This document shows, in pieces, positions 9,453-20,592 of a DNA stretch of 64,000 bases. Numbering within the stretch: the first letter of the stretch is position 1; each line of letters opens with the position of its first letter. The DNA comes from Methylococcaceae bacterium (lineage in GTDB: Bacteria; Pseudomonadota; Gammaproteobacteria; Methylococcales; Methylomonadaceae), in assembly GCA_030693065.1 (NCBI GenBank), contig JAUYBL010000034.1, positions 1 through 64,000 on the forward strand, given 5' to 3'. The position numbers were made by a program, and so were the translations under genes. Under the pieces are notes generated by a model. It made no database searches. It saw nothing but the letters and a program-made list of their open reading frames with translations, and had not been told where the DNA came from.

Positions 9453-9872
9453 ATGAGTCAAGACATCCAAATTCCACGCAAAATAACGACCCAGTTACTT
9501 CATCTGGCGCAAATATCACCTGATGCGGAAGTCTGTGGCTTAATAGGCAGTAAAAACGGCTTGCCTACTCATTGTTATCCGGTTGCCAACATTGCGGATC
9601 AACCGCAACAACGTTTTTTACTGGACGCTAAGCAACAAATTTCTGCCTTGGCACAAATGCGCGAACGGGGTGAAGAGTTGTTTGCTATCTATCACTCCCA
9701 TCCAACCGCACCTGCACAGCCTTCAGCTATAGACTTGGAACTTGCAACCTATCCAGAGGCACTCTATCTAATTATTTCGCTCAACACGAAAGGTGTGCTG
9801 GAAATGAGAGGGTTTAAACTAGAACATAGCAGCTTCAAAGAAGTTACTCTGTCACTGAGTGAAGAGGCTTAA
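9453..9872 (+). CDS. JAMM/M67-family metallopeptidase (Mov34/MPN-like)
   Basis: A 139-aa single-domain protein with the JAMM zinc-peptidase signature: a Glu in AEVCGLIG near residue 25 and YHSHPTAPAQPSAIDLELA (HxHP, then S and D) near 89-107. Bacterial relatives (RadC-unrelated M67 proteins) often act on ubiquitin-like sulfur carriers or in cysteine and siderophore pathways. No such partner is visible here, so the substrate is unknown. All metal ligands appear present. It is probably the last gene of the hemA-prfA-prmC transcript, 30 bp after prmC, and converges on hemY. Confidence 0.85.
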   Translation: MSQDIQIPRKITTQLLHLAQISPDAEVCGLIGSKNGLPTHCYPVANIADQPQQRFLLDAKQQISALAQMRERGEELFAIYHSHPTAPAQPSAIDLELATYPEALYLIISLNTKGVLEMRGFKLEHSSFKEVTLSLSEEA

Positions 9873-9903
9873 ATTAACGGGCAAAAGCGCTATACCGGGA
9901 TGA

Positions 9904-9926
9904 GAGTAGCGGTTGATCCGCTACTC
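9904..9926. terminator. stem-loop between convergent genes
   Basis: A perfect 9-bp inverted repeat GAGTAGCGG/CCGCTACTC with a 5-nt loop lies between the M67 gene and hemY. There is no T-run on either side, so it is at best a weak or Rho-assisted terminator. Confidence 0.35.
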
Positions 9927-9946
9927 AAAGGCATTAGTTTTAGAAT

Positions 9947-11176
9947 TTATGAGATGCTATCGATACGTTTTACAATTTCGCTAGAGGCAAGCTCCAAGCC
10001 TTGTTTGTAAAATTCGCTGGCTTTGTCCTTATCACCTTGTAAGTAACTAAGATCACCCAGTAATTGATAAGCACTCACAGAAGGCTCAACAGCAATACTA
10101 CGCAATAAATAGGCTTCTGAGTTGGCATTATTGCCAGACTTTAAACTTAACTTACCTAAAACATTCAATAGAACAGAGCTATTGGGTTGTACGGAAAGCC
10201 ACTGCTCTGCCATTTCAATTTGCTTAAAAACGTCATTCGATTCAATACTGCCAAATAATTCCAATAAAGTTTCGTTCCAATTTTTCGATACGGCTCTGGC
10301 AAGATCCGCTTCAATTTTAGCCCCTGCACCAACACCTATCATAGCGGCAAAATAAATAGCCGAAACTCCAGGCATATTTTTAATGTATTCAGGAATGTCC
10401 GCCCATAACTCTTCACAAGCAGACACATTTGCATCAGCGGCCGCTTGTCTGAGTAAGTTACTAAATACTTCCGTTTCCAACAATTTAATCTCAGCTTCCA
10501 TCAATACTTTATTAGTATTCAATGAAGGAATCAGCTTGCGAATACCTTCCCAATCACCAACGCGCTGATAGGCTTGGTGCATGAGCTTAAGCACACTGGC
10601 ATGACCTGGATCTATAGAATGTAATTTCGTTAAAGTTTCTAAAGCTTCTTCAAACTGATTGCCGGATAAATGCAGCTCAGCTTGAGTCAGGCCAACCACC
10701 ACATCAGAACCTGGCGCTTGAGCCGCTGCTTGCTTGAGATATTCATCTCTTTTATCAAGTGCACCTCGTGATTGTGCAGCTCTTGCGGCCGTTAAATAAT
10801 GAATCAACGGCGCACCACTGTGTGACACATGCTTAATTAATATCTTTTCGGCTTTTTCCCAGTTCCCTTCAGCAGAATCGACAAGGCCAGCAATTAAAGC
10901 TTCTTGTGAACGGTTAAATTTAACGTTTCGACCACGCTGCTTAAGTCTTCCAGGCAGACGGATTAGCCATCCCAAAAATCTAAAAAACACATACAAGACA
11001 AAAAAACCAATGATCAGCGTAACAGTAAACACCACTAACGAGGTTTCTAATGACCAATTGCCAATGCCAATCAGCACATAACCCGGATTTTCATAGCCGC
11101 TAAGCCAATTACTAGCAAAAAAAGCTAACGCAACTGCGAAAAAGAGCGGCCCCAAAAAATATAATATATTTTTCAT
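9947..11176 (-). CDS. hemY: HemY-like inner-membrane TPR protein
   Basis: A 409-aa member of the proteobacterial HemY family, which is not the Bacillus protoporphyrinogen oxidase of the same name. It has an N-terminal pair of membrane helices (about 5-24 and 40-65) followed by RFLGWLIRLPGRLKQRGR. A cytoplasmic or periplasmic TPR region ends with AYQLLGDLSYLQGDKDKASEFYKQGL. The exact role in tetrapyrrole metabolism is unresolved. The ATG at 11176 overlaps the hemX stop by four bases, so it is the last gene of hemCDXY. Confidence 0.88.
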   Translation of the reverse strand: MKNILYFLGPLFFAVALAFFASNWLSGYENPGYVLIGIGNWSLETSLVVFTVTLIIGFFVLYVFFRFLGWLIRLPGRLKQRGRNVKFNRSQEALIAGLVDSAEGNWEKAEKILIKHVSHSGAPLIHYLTAARAAQSRGALDKRDEYLKQAAAQAPGSDVVVGLTQAELHLSGNQFEEALETLTKLHSIDPGHASVLKLMHQAYQRVGDWEGIRKLIPSLNTNKVLMEAEIKLLETEVFSNLLRQAAADANVSACEELWADIPEYIKNMPGVSAIYFAAMIGVGAGAKIEADLARAVSKNWNETLLELFGSIESNDVFKQIEMAEQWLSVQPNSSVLLNVLGKLSLKSGNNANSEAYLLRSIAVEPSVSAYQLLGDLSYLQGDKDKASEFYKQGLELASSEIVKRIDSIS

Positions 11177-12456
11177 TTTTTACTCTTTTTAGCTGGCTCG
11201 GGCTTTGGTGCTTCAACGGGTTTTTCAGCATCAGGGGCTTTTTCTGTATTTACTACAGGAGGCGCTGCTATTGCTGGTGTTGATGGGGCTGGACTTACTG
11301 GCTCATTAATCAAGGAAGCTTTATCAGCTTCGATTCTTAACTTAGTAATATCCTTCAACAGTTTCAACGATAAGCTGATGTCAGGATATTGGTTGTGCAT
11401 ATTGACTGTATTTAACCGGTCTAACTCGGCGATAAACGCGCTAGTGTCTGCGTTGGTAGCAAAATTATGTTCAGCCCATTTTTTTGCATCTGCTAAACCA
11501 GCCTGATAAAGCGCTTGATTTTGTTGTACCAAGGCAAGTTTGACCATTTCCAGCTTCACCCTGAGTTGCTCTCTGATAAATTCAGCTTGCTGAGGTGTCA
11601 ATATCTCTTTAATGGGCTGTTCAGTGTGTCGAATGGTAACAATGTCTTCCAACTGCTCAAGCGCAGAGTCAACCAGCCCAGAAGTTTCTTTATCTGCTGC
11701 AGGTTCCTTTTTTGCTGCCTCAGTTGCAGCAGTGGGCTCAGTCAACGCTCTCCCTGAATAGGGTAAAAACAGTACCAAGCCATTAACTCGATCTTCTAAC
11801 GATTGAATAGTGCCGTAAATGCCTACCGTATCAATAACAGTGATGTTGCTCAGCGCGGCAATCTCTTTGGCAATTTGCTCCCTTACTTTGAAGCCACCGG
11901 CATCGCCACTTTCACGAAGTCGCTGATCGGCCGCTTCCAAAGCTGCTCGGGTTGTACTTATGTCGCCACTTAAATACAGTCGTTGATTAGCCACCGTTAG
12001 CAAATACTCGGCATCAGCTATCAACCAATCACCTCGAGTTTTACCTAACTGACGCTGTACTTGAGAGATGGAATCACTTAATTCTTTACGTGCGCTATCA
12101 AGTTTTTCGCTATGTAATTGTGAAAAATCTGCGAGGGTTTTATTGAAGTGTTCGTTTTTTCCCGCCGAATCGGCTTCTAAAGTTGCCAATTGCGACTGAA
12201 TAGCCGCTAGCTGAGACTGATAGCCACTGATTTGCTTTGATACTTCTAAAAGCTGCATATCGCCTTTATCAAGCTCGCCACCTAAGTTTTCTTGCTGACT
12301 CCTTAATTGTTGAAAAAGAAAAAAACCAGCACCGGCAATACTTATAATTATTATCAGAACGATAATGCCGAACCAGAGACCGGAGCGCGATTTTTTAACT
12401 TTTATAACTTCGCCCGTAATCTGTTCCTGTTGTTCACTCAATTCAGCCACACTCAT
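11173..12456 (-). CDS. hemX: HemX-like membrane protein (uroporphyrinogen III operon)
   Basis: A 427-aa protein annotated in relatives as HemX or a putative uroporphyrin-III C-methyltransferase, although no methyltransferase motif is visible. A short cytoplasmic N-terminus precedes one membrane helix (about 28-48). A long coiled-coil region follows, then the conserved segment RGDWLIADAEYLLTVANQRL. The C-terminus is Pro/Ala/Lys-rich. It overlaps hemD by 14 bases and hemY by four. A scaffold for heme enzymes is a plausible inference only. Confidence 0.87.
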   Translation of the reverse strand: MSVAELSEQQEQITGEVIKVKKSRSGLWFGIIVLIIIISIAGAGFFLFQQLRSQQENLGGELDKGDMQLLEVSKQISGYQSQLAAIQSQLATLEADSAGKNEHFNKTLADFSQLHSEKLDSARKELSDSISQVQRQLGKTRGDWLIADAEYLLTVANQRLYLSGDISTTRAALEAADQRLRESGDAGGFKVREQIAKEIAALSNITVIDTVGIYGTIQSLEDRVNGLVLFLPYSGRALTEPTAATEAAKKEPAADKETSGLVDSALEQLEDIVTIRHTEQPIKEILTPQQAEFIREQLRVKLEMVKLALVQQNQALYQAGLADAKKWAEHNFATNADTSAFIAELDRLNTVNMHNQYPDISLSLKLLKDITKLRIEADKASLINEPVSPAPSTPAIAAPPVVNTEKAPDAEKPVEAPKPEPAKKSKK

Positions 12457-13225
12457 TCCCCGTCACAAATTTTATTACCGTTTCAAGAATTGCAGAGTCT
12501 GAAGGACTCTGTGTTACTGCAATTCGATTAAAGCCGAGATCAGCGGCCAAACACCTAATTCTATCGCTCACTACTACCAACGGCACTGCCCGTATTGCCG
12601 CCGCGTGTTGCTCACCCGCCATAAGCACGAGATTTTGCAGAGCCTCACCACTTGTTATAGTGGTCACATTCAAACCGTTTTCGATCAAATAACTTAGGTT
12701 TGAAACATTATCAACCTGGGGGATTATTCTTTTATAAACAGGGAGATAATCGACTGTTGCGCCACGCTCCCGAAGCTTATTGGCTAATTCTTCTCGACCA
12801 CCTTGTCCACGCACAATCAGCATCCTTTGCCCAGAAATATGCTGCATTTCCGGCATGGCCAGCAACGCTTCACTGTTAAAATCCTGCTTAGGCACTAAAT
12901 CAACGACCAAACCTGCGTTAGCCAAAGCCTGTGCTGTTGAACCGCCTACTGCAGCAAAAACCACAGATTTTGAGCTGGGTATTTTGCCACCATTCGCGCG
13001 GAGCGCAAAATTTACCGCGTTGACGCTAACAAAAATAACGCATTGATAGCTATCCAGACCTTGAAAGGTAGTTTTAATCTTATCGACATCGCCTAAACCA
13101 GCAATAGCCAAGGTCGGAAAGCGAATTGCTTTACCACCAGATTGTTCAATCAAGTGAACTAAATGCTCTGCTTGATGCTCAGGCCTGGTTACTAAAACAT
13201 GAGCACCATTTAACACATTATTCAA
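12443..13225 (-). CDS. hemD: uroporphyrinogen-III synthase
   Basis: Closes and inverts ring D of hydroxymethylbilane to give uroporphyrinogen III. The 260 aa fit the family. LVTRPEHQAEHLVHLIEQSGG at the N-terminus, IFVSVNAVNFAL near 65-76, AAVGGSTAQAL near 91-101 and TTITSGEALQNL near 179-190 are typical. The start is weakly defined. TTG 13225 gives the full domain; GTG 13216 is an in-frame alternative. It lies 30 bp after hemC. Confidence 0.93.
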   Translation of the reverse strand: MNNVLNGAHVLVTRPEHQAEHLVHLIEQSGGKAIRFPTLAIAGLGDVDKIKTTFQGLDSYQCVIFVSVNAVNFALRANGGKIPSSKSVVFAAVGGSTAQALANAGLVVDLVPKQDFNSEALLAMPEMQHISGQRMLIVRGQGGREELANKLRERGATVDYLPVYKRIIPQVDNVSNLSYLIENGLNVTTITSGEALQNLVLMAGEQHAAAIRAVPLVVVSDRIRCLAADLGFNRIAVTQSPSDSAILETVIKFVTGNECG

Positions 13226-13255
13226 AGCTCACACACCTTGCTGACAACATGTAGA

Positions 13256-14200
13256 TTAGGCGTATAACGTTTGCAAGATTTTATCCGCACCTTGCTTTAA
13301 CAAATCTTCGGCAATAAGCCGCCCGATAGTTTCCGCATGCGCCAGTTCACCGGATCGTTCTGATCGATAAATAGTTTGCCCGTCCGGATTTCCTACCAAA
13401 CCACGCATTATCAATCGCTCACCAGTCAACTCGGCAAAACCGGCAATCGGCACCTGACAGCCACCGTTTAATCGTGCATTCATAGCTCGTTCTGCGGTTA
13501 CACATACACCGGTTTGCCAATCGTGTAGCACCTGCAAAATCTCATTAATTTCCGGATCATTCACCCGACATTCAATCCCGATTGCGCCTTGGCCAATAGC
13601 GGGCAAACTGACTTCAGGTGCCAAACTTTGGGTAATACGCTCAGCCATTCCCAAACGTTTTAGCCCGGCCGAAGCCAAAATGATGGCGTCATACTCACCT
13701 GCATCCAATTTGGCGAGTCGCGTATTAACATTACCCCGCAAGGTTAAAATCTCTGCATTAGGAAAGCGTTCTTTAATTTGGCATTGCCTACGCAAACTGG
13801 ACGTACCAATTTTGGCGTCTGCAGGCAACTCATCTAATGAAGCATAGCGATTAGACACTAACGCATCTGTGGGATCTTCACGAGTCAAAATTGCCGCCAG
13901 ATGCAAACCTTCTGGGAACTCAACCGGCACATCTTTCATGGAATGCACAGCAATATCTGCTATTCCTTCCAGCATGCCCTGCTCCAACTCCTTAACAAAT
14001 AGACCTTTACCACCGATTTTAGCTAATGGCGCGTCCAATATTTTGTCGCCCTGCGTAGACATCTTTACCAACTCTGTCTTCACCCAGGGAAATGCTTTTT
14101 CCAAACGTTCTGCAACATGCTCCGCCTGCCACAATGCCAGCGGGCTTTTACGGGTTGCGATACGAATAATTTTGCTAGCCAAGATAAAACCCATTTTCAT
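13256..14200 (-). CDS. hemC: porphobilinogen deaminase (hydroxymethylbilane synthase)
   Basis: Polymerises four porphobilinogen units on a dipyrromethane cofactor. The 314 aa show [18 protein letters not shown] at the start, [34 protein letters not shown], and the cofactor-attachment Cys in [13 protein letters not shown]. The start is ambiguous. ATG 14200 is taken, but ATG 14194 and a TTG at 14179 closer to the conserved IRIATR segment are possible, and none has a strong ribosome-binding site. It is the first gene of hemCDXY and is divergent from the HD-GYP regulator. Confidence 0.96.
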   Translation of the reverse strand: MKMGFILASKIIRIATRKSPLALWQAEHVAERLEKAFPWVKTELVKMSTQGDKILDAPLAKIGGKGLFVKELEQGMLEGIADIAVHSMKDVPVEFPEGLHLAAILTREDPTDALVSNRYASLDELPADAKIGTSSLRRQCQIKERFPNAEILTLRGNVNTRLAKLDAGEYDAIILASAGLKRLGMAERITQSLAPEVSLPAIGQGAIGIECRVNDPEINEILQVLHDWQTGVCVTAERAMNARLNGGCQVPIAGFAELTGERLIMRGLVGNPDGQTIYRSERSGELAHAETIGRLIAEDLLKQGADKILQTLYA

Positions 14201-14385
14201 AAGAATTAAGATGCCACTATTGTAACTGTATTTGCCTGCAAAGACGGCTAGTTGCGTGGTAATTCTTTAATATCTACAAGGTAACCTAATAACCACACTA
14301 ATCAGCTTGAATTTATCTTCTATAATCCAAGCATATTTCTACTAATAACTCGATTAATACCACCTTTGCCGCCATTCAAAATATT

Positions 14386-15519
14386 ATGCAGACTATCCTG
14401 ATTGTCGACGATGCCCCGGAAAATCTGTCGTTACTGAGCGACTTACTCCAGCCTTATTATCAGGTACGCGCCGCTAATTCAGGTTTGCGCGCACTGCGAA
14501 CAGCAACAACCGATCCTCAACCGGACCTCATTTTGCTAGATGTGATTATGCCGTCCATGGATGGCTATGAGGTTATCACCCAACTTAAAGCCGACCCACA
14601 TACCGCTAATATTCCGGTCATTTTTGTTACGGCCATGGAATCCAGTGAAGATGAAGAACATGGTTTAGCACTAGGCGCCATGGATTACATTACCAAGCCC
14701 ATCAAACCCGCCATTGTATTAGCACGCATAAAAACCCATCTTGAACTTAAAGCCGCCAGCGATTGGCTTCACGATCGCAATAAAGTGCTGGAAGCTGAAA
14801 TCGCCCAACGAATGGAAGATAACCTGATTATTCAAGATGTAACCATCCGCGCCCTGGCCCATCTTGCAGAAACCCGCGATCCTGAAACCGGCAACCATTT
14901 ACTTAGAACACAAAGCTATATACAAATCTTAGCGTTACAGTTGCAAAACCATCCCCGTTTTCAGCATTTTCTCACTGCAACCAACATTCAGAACATGGTC
15001 AAATCGGCCCCTTTGCATGACATTGGCAAAGTAGGTATTCCCGACAATATCCTACTTAAGCCCGGCAAACTGACCGCTGATGAATGGGAAGTCATGAAAA
15101 CCCATAGCTACTTAGGCTTTCGGGCTATAGAGCTTGCTGAACAAGATGCCGAACGGCCTTTAGAGTTTCTTAACATCGCCAAAGACATAAGCAGATACCA
15201 CCACGAAAAATGGGACGGCACCGGGTATCCTGATGGTCTGCAAGGTGACGCCATACCTATCTCGGCCAGACTAATGGCACTGGCTGATATTTTCGATGCA
15301 TTGGTTTCTGAGCGCGCTTATAAAACTGCTTTTCCTATCGAAAAAGTCATAGAGACCATTAGCCAGGGAAGAGAGCGTTTTTTTGACCCCGATATTGTTG
15401 ATGCTTTTTTGCAACGGCAGAATGACTTTATCGCAATCGCCAGACGCCATGCAGATAGCCGAGAAGCCGTGCTTGCCAAACGCGTTCTACTCAAAGGCCA
15501 GGGTAACCAACTCCTATGA
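14386..15519 (+). CDS. response regulator with HD-GYP (c-di-GMP phosphodiesterase) output
   Basis: A 377-aa two-domain regulator. The receiver spans about 1-120 (acidic DD near residues 8-9, phospho-acceptor Asp in LLDVIMPSMDGYE near 52, Lys in ITKPIKP near 104). A short helical linker leads to an HD-GYP domain with HDIGK near 211-215, HHEKWDGTGYPDG near 272-284 and ALADIFDAL. HD-GYP proteins hydrolyse cyclic-di-GMP; all signature residues are present. It lies 71 bp upstream of a large hybrid kinase, its probable partner. Confidence 0.93.
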   Translation: MQTILIVDDAPENLSLLSDLLQPYYQVRAANSGLRALRTATTDPQPDLILLDVIMPSMDGYEVITQLKADPHTANIPVIFVTAMESSEDEEHGLALGAMDYITKPIKPAIVLARIKTHLELKAASDWLHDRNKVLEAEIAQRMEDNLIIQDVTIRALAHLAETRDPETGNHLLRTQSYIQILALQLQNHPRFQHFLTATNIQNMVKSAPLHDIGKVGIPDNILLKPGKLTADEWEVMKTHSYLGFRAIELAEQDAERPLEFLNIAKDISRYHHEKWDGTGYPDGLQGDAIPISARLMALADIFDALVSERAYKTAFPIEKVIETISQGRERFFDPDIVDAFLQRQNDFIAIARRHADSREAVLAKRVLLKGQGNQLL

Positions 15520-15590
15520 TGTCATGTAGTTTTGACTGATCTGAGTTTTATCCTGCCTCAGTTGTAATCATCCGCTTTAAATAGTCCACC

Positions 15591-18500
15591 ATGCATCCTC
15601 TCAAATTGTTGCAAAAACTTAAACCCTGGCAACTTTGGTTACTGTCTATCTTTGTAGCCATTGTCATCACAGAAACGATTGTTTCAGGAATGGAGCTGTT
15701 ACTTACCAACGAGATCACCAATGCCGACTTAATAACCGGCTTAGTAGCATCCGTATTTGCTAGCTCAGTAATTGCCGGGATAACGCTCTACTTTCTCAAA
15801 CAAATTGCTGCGACCAAATTGCAATTGGAATCTGAGTTACTTGCTATCATCGAAGCGGAACCAGAATGCGTAAAACTGCTGAATAATAAAGGCATTGTCT
15901 TACGTATGAACCCGGCAGGACTGGCAATGATTGAAGCAGACTCACCGGATCAAGTCATCGGAAAGTCTGTCGAAGGAATTATTCTCCCCGCTTATCGCAA
16001 GGCGTTTTATGAACTCACGCAGCGCGTATTTGCCGGATTTTCCGGAAACCTAGAATTTGAAATCCAGGGGTTTAAAGGTGGCTACTGCTGGCTGGATACC
16101 CACGCGGTGCCATTACGCGACGAGTCAGGCAACATTACCGCGTTACTGGCTGTTACCCGCAACATCACTGCACGCAAACTCAGCAAAAGTGCTTTGCAAC
16201 ATAGTGAATCCTTATTGAGCAGCACATTAAATGCCACCGACGAAGGCATTCTAGTCGTTGCCGAAAACGGCGACATATTATCTGCAAATCAGCGTTTTAG
16301 CGAACTTTGGCAAATTCCGGAACAACTTAGATCCTCAGCAGAAGATGCCAAATTACTGGCGCATGTACTCGATCAACTGATTGATCCTGATGCCTTTATT
16401 GCCGAAGTACAACGGCTTTATAACAGCGATGAAGAATCTCAAGACTACTTACATTTTAAGGATGGTCGCGTATTTTCACGCTTTAGCCGTAGCTTAAATA
16501 TCGACGGCCAACGTGCGCGCATCTGGTGTTTTAAAGACATCACTGCCGAATCGAAAACTCAAGCAAACTTAGCGGAACGTGAAGAAATTTATCGTGCCAT
16601 CGTCACCCAAGCCAACGAAGCCATCACCTTAATTGATACCGAAGGCCTTAGATTTGTTGAATTCAACGATGCCGCTTGCCAAGGCCTAGGCTATAACCGC
16701 GAAGAATTCGCCCGATTAAGCATTAACGACATCCAGCCTAAACTGAGCGCAAAAACAATACCCGGGAAAACCATTAATAATTTCGAGACCTTATTTCGCC
16801 GCAAAGACAATTCACAATGTACTGTCTCTGTGAGTTTTAAAGGCATCCAATTGCACAACCGCACATTTATCGTAGCAATCTGGCATGACATCACCAACCG
16901 TCACCAGGCTGAACAAGCCAATCAACGCTTCGGCCGTTTATTACAAAGTTCGTTTAATGAAATTTATTTATTTGACGCTAACACTTTGCACTTTATCCAA
17001 GTCAGTCAAGGCGCGTTAAGAAATCTGGGCTATTCGGCAAGTGAAATGGAACAGCTCACGCCATTAGATATAAAACCGCTGTTCACCCCAGCAAGCTATA
17101 CAGAATTAACCGTTCCGCTCAGAAATGGGCAAATGGAATTGCAACAGTTTGAAACCTTGCATAAACGCAAAGATGGCACGATCTACCCAGTAGAAGTTCG
17201 TTTGCAATTCATGGATGGCGAAGCGCCGGTATTTTTAGCAATTATCCAAGACATTACCAGTCGTAAAAAATCCGAATCTGCACTTGCCGAGTCTAATAAG
17301 CTACTGCAAACCATTATTGATACCTCCCCCATGCGGGTATTTTGGAAAGATACCGACTTACGTTACCTTGGCTGTAATCCGGTCTTTGCCCAAGATGCAG
17401 GCTTAACCTATCCCAGTGAATTAATCGGCAAAGATGACACCCAATTGAGCTGGCGAGAACAAGCAGAGCTTTATCGTAACGATGACTTTCAGATAGTGTC
17501 ATCAGGCCAATCTAAGCTTTTTTACGATGAACCCCAAACCAAGCCGGATGGCACGTTAATGTGGCTGCGTACCTCCAAAGTACCACTACGTAATACAGAC
17601 AATGAAATTATCGGCGTACTGGGCATTTATGAAGACATCACTGAATACAAGCTCTCCGAGCAAGCATTGCGCGACAGCGAGTTTTTCTTAAAAGAAAGCC
17701 AACTCATCGGTCGAATGGGGGGGTGGCGCGCAGATCTCGCTAATAACGTATCTCTTTGGACCGAAGGCGTCTATGCCATGCTTGAGATGCCTCTGGACTA
17801 CCATCCCAACAATGCCGACATCCTTAATTTTTACTTGCCGGAGTCCCGGGAACGAGTGCAACAAAAAATTGACAACCTCATTGCTACCGGCGAATCATTC
17901 ACGCTCGAAGTCCAAGTCCGAACCAGTTCCGGCAACATTATCTGGGCCGAGTTACGCGGCTTTCCGCATTATGCTCATGACCGTATCGATTATCTAATGG
18001 GCACCATACAAGACATCACCCAGCGCAAACGAACTGAAGAAGAGCTTGATCAACATCGCCATCATTTACAAGACTTGGTACATTCAAGAACCCTCGAATT
18101 GGCAGATGCTAAAGAGACAGCAGAAGCAGCCAATAGCGCCAAGAGTACCTTTTTGGCCAACATGAGCCACGAAATTCGTACCCCCATGAACGCCATTCTG
18201 GGGCTTACCCATCTGCTCAGTAAAGAAATCAAAGCTCCCGAACAACACACCAAATTACTTAAAGTAGAAATTGCCGCGCAACATTTACTGCACATCATTA
18301 ACGACATACTTGACCTGTCAAAAATTGAAGCCGGCAAATTGATTCTTGAAAAGACTGAGTTTTCTTTAGCTCGGATTATCGATCACGCCTTCAGCATGAT
18401 GGCCGAACGCGTCAACGACAAAGGATTACACCTAAGCACTGACATTGCCGCCAACGTCCCATCGCTGTTACGCGGTGACGGGCAACGTTTACAACAAATG

Positions 18501-19925
18501 CTGCTCAATTTTATTGGCAATGCCATCAAGTTTTCTGACCAAGGTCAAATCACAGTCCGCGCTACTTTATTGGAAGATGACCACAAAACAGCGTTATTGC
18601 GCATCGAAGTAGAAGACCAAGGTATCGGCTTAACGCCGGATCAGCAAAGTCGCCTATTCCAAACGTTTTCCCAGGCTGATGCGTCAATCTCGCGAAAATT
18701 TGGCGGTACCGGCTTAGGGCTGGCGATTACCAAGCTTTTGGCAAGTTTAATGGGCGGCAATGTCGGCGTAGTCAGCGAACGCGGTGTTGGCAGCACTTTT
18801 TGGATGACCGTTCGCTTACAAAAAGTCGCGCAAAAAGAATTGCACTCATTAGTAACTCACAATAATTTCTCACACCGAATTCCGGCAGATCGAGTGTTAC
18901 TGGACCAATATCACGGCTATCGACTGCTATTAGTGGAAGATAACCCAATCAATCAGGAAGTGGCTGTCGAGCTGTTAAAAGCCGTCGGATTAGCAGTTGA
19001 TGTCGTCAGTGATGGTCTACAAGCAATAGAACAAGTCAGCAATCACGACTATGCCTTGGCGTTAATGGACATGCAAATGCCGGTAATGGATGGTTTGGAA
19101 GCAACTCGTTTAATCCGTCAGCTAGTTAATAAAGCGCAACTGCCTATCCTGGCGATGACCGCGAATGCCTTCGATGAAGATCGTAAGCGTTGCCTGGAAG
19201 CCGGGATGAATGACCATATTAGCAAGCCGGTCAACCCGACCATACTTTATGAAATGTTACTGCGCTGGCTACCAGCACCCGTAAAACCTAACAACGCACC
19301 GCCAATGAATTCTGAATTGCCCGCCGAGAGCGACATAAGCATTGCACTGTCACAAATCCCCGGTTTAGATCTGAATGCCGGCTTACAAAGCGTATTGGGA
19401 AACGCCGGTAAACTTAAGCAATTGCTGATCATGTTTAGCCAAGGTCATGCTGGCGACATAGCGGCTTTACGTAATCATATTGCTGCCGGTGAAAACGTTG
19501 AAGCCCAACGTTTGGTACATACCTTAAAAGGCCTGTCCGCCACATTAGGCTTGACCACACTTCACCATCAAGCACTAGCACTGGAATTGGCTATCAAAAC
19601 CCCGGCAAATGATGCTGACACCATCATTGCCGCTGTCGATGCCGTTGCAGAACTAATGACGCCGGTGTTGTTGAGCATCAATCAGCAGCTTAGCAAGCCC
19701 ACTGAAACGACTAACTCAGTACTAAGTTTGCAGGAAATTGGCATGTTGCTAGGTCAACTTGAAGAATTACTGACCCAAGACGACACTTTGGCGAATAAGC
19801 TTTGGCAGGAATCAGCCCCACGCATTCAAGCAACCTTAGGCAGTGTCGCCAAGCAATTAGGTAATGAAATCGAAAATTTCGAATATGAAAAGGCGTTGAA
19901 TACCTTAAGGTCAATTGATTTATAA
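15591..19925 (+). CDS. multi-PAS hybrid sensor histidine kinase with REC and HPt
   Basis: A 1444-aa membrane sensor. Two N-terminal membrane helices (about 14-35 and 45-66) with a very short periplasmic loop suggest cytoplasmic or membrane-derived signals. About six PAS/PAC units follow (roughly 80-820, repeating DITxRK ends). Next come a coiled coil, HisKA with [15 protein letters not shown] (His near 859), HATPase (GGTGLGLAI), a receiver with [11 protein letters not shown] (Asp near 1158), and a C-terminal HPt with [12 protein letters not shown] (His near 1309). The full phosphorelay is intact and could pass to the HD-GYP regulator upstream. A 7-G run at 17717-17723 lies in a PAS region. 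The ligand is unknown. Confidence 0.93.
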   Translation: MHPLKLLQKLKPWQLWLLSIFVAIVITETIVSGMELLLTNEITNADLITGLVASVFASSVIAGITLYFLKQIAATKLQLESELLAIIEAEPECVKLLNNKGIVLRMNPAGLAMIEADSPDQVIGKSVEGIILPAYRKAFYELTQRVFAGFSGNLEFEIQGFKGGYCWLDTHAVPLRDESGNITALLAVTRNITARKLSKSALQHSESLLSSTLNATDEGILVVAENGDILSANQRFSELWQIPEQLRSSAEDAKLLAHVLDQLIDPDAFIAEVQRLYNSDEESQDYLHFKDGRVFSRFSRSLNIDGQRARIWCFKDITAESKTQANLAEREEIYRAIVTQANEAITLIDTEGLRFVEFNDAACQGLGYNREEFARLSINDIQPKLSAKTIPGKTINNFETLFRRKDNSQCTVSVSFKGIQLHNRTFIVAIWHDITNRHQAEQANQRFGRLLQSSFNEIYLFDANTLHFIQVSQGALRNLGYSASEMEQLTPLDIKPLFTPASYTELTVPLRNGQMELQQFETLHKRKDGTIYPVEVRLQFMDGEAPVFLAIIQDITSRKKSESALAESNKLLQTIIDTSPMRVFWKDTDLRYLGCNPVFAQDAGLTYPSELIGKDDTQLSWREQAELYRNDDFQIVSSGQSKLFYDEPQTKPDGTLMWLRTSKVPLRNTDNEIIGVLGIYEDITEYKLSEQALRDSEFFLKESQLIGRMGGWRADLANNVSLWTEGVYAMLEMPLDYHPNNADILNFYLPESRERVQQKIDNLIATGESFTLEVQVRTSSGNIIWAELRGFPHYAHDRIDYLMGTIQDITQRKRTEEELDQHRHHLQDLVHSRTLELADAKETAEAANSAKSTFLANMSHEIRTPMNAILGLTHLLSKEIKAPEQHTKLLKVEIAAQHLLHIINDILDLSKIEAGKLILEKTEFSLARIIDHAFSMMAERVNDKGLHLSTDIAANVPSLLRGDGQRLQQMLLNFIGNAIKFSDQGQITVRATLLEDDHKTALLRIEVEDQGIGLTPDQQSRLFQTFSQADASISRKFGGTGLGLAITKLLASLMGGNVGVVSERGVGSTFWMTVRLQKVAQKELHSLVTHNNFSHRIPADRVLLDQYHGYRLLLVEDNPINQEVAVELLKAVGLAVDVVSDGLQAIEQVSNHDYALALMDMQMPVMDGLEATRLIRQLVNKAQLPILAMTANAFDEDRKRCLEAGMNDHISKPVNPTILYEMLLRWLPAPVKPNNAPPMNSELPAESDISIALSQIPGLDLNAGLQSVLGNAGKLKQLLIMFSQGHAGDIAALRNHIAAGENVEAQRLVHTLKGLSATLGLTTLHHQALALELAIKTPANDADTIIAAVDAVAELMTPVLLSINQQLSKPTETTNSVLSLQEIGMLLGQLEELLTQDDTLANKLWQESAPRIQATLGSVAKQLGNEIENFEYEKALNTLRSIDL

Positions 19926-19943
19926 CAAGCTTAAAACGCAAAA

Positions 19944-19990
19944 ACTTCCATCTCCTTTATGCCCTTTAGGGTAAGCTGAGATGGAGGTAT
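19944..19990. repeat. short dispersed palindromic repeat, copy 1
   Basis: CCATCTC (19948-19954) is inverted as GAGATGG (19978-19984) around the block CTCCTTTATGCCCTTTAGGGT. The same block with slight changes and similar flanking arms recurs at 29353-29394. It sits in the gap between the hybrid kinase and the cupin gene and may also act as a weak bidirectional terminator. Confidence 0.55.
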
Positions 19991-20037
19991 CTTTTCAAAT
20001 CGCGCTCAAGAGACGACTAAGGTTGTAGTTTTTTGAG

Positions 20038-20499
20038 CTACTTCTTTACTGTTGGCGTCGACGTGGCAGGACCGATACCGACGATCTGTAAAATAACATC
20101 GCCGTCTTTAGCCCCATCATAATGAACTTCGTTACCGTAATGCGTCACGAAGCTGCCCGCGGGAACAGGTTTTAAACTTTCAGGGTCATAATTCTCACCC
20201 GTTCCAACCCACCACGTACCAGATATAACAGTGATAAATCGGTCATTCGGATGAGAATGCGGACGACTGTTGTGATGCGCATTCCATTTATTAAGAACAA
20301 CATAAAGACCCGGTTTGGAGGGATCGCCAACCAACACAGCCGATTCCGAGCCGCTGGGATTAGCAACCCACTTAATCTGTTCGGGAAGCTTGATTGAAAT
20401 CGCCTTAGGATCAAGCTCTTCAGCTAAAGAAATTGAATTAAAACATAACGATAAGCCGACGGTGAATGCAACTTGAGCAAGCCGTTTAATTTGTAACAT
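20038..20499 (-). CDS. exported cupin-domain protein
   Basis: A 153-aa protein with a Sec signal peptide (about 1-26, cleavage after SLAEE) and one cupin barrel. The metal-ligand pattern NSRPHSHPNDRFITVISG near 81-98 and a later His in EVHYDG are present, so a metal centre is likely. Similar small exported cupins are annotated only by fold. It is probably the last gene of the minus-strand accessory block and follows the PepSY gene by about 93 bp. Substrate unknown. Confidence 0.8.
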   Translation of the reverse strand: MLQIKRLAQVAFTVGLSLCFNSISLAEELDPKAISIKLPEQIKWVANPSGSESAVLVGDPSKPGLYVVLNKWNAHHNSRPHSHPNDRFITVISGTWWVGTGENYDPESLKPVPAGSFVTHYGNEVHYDGAKDGDVILQIVGIGPATSTPTVKK

Positions 20500-20592
20500 G
20501 TTTACCTCCGGAAAATGAGCGACCCTAAAAATAAAGCCATCATGCCCATCAACAAGGCTCTACGAAGCCCCGCCGAATGGACATTTTATTTA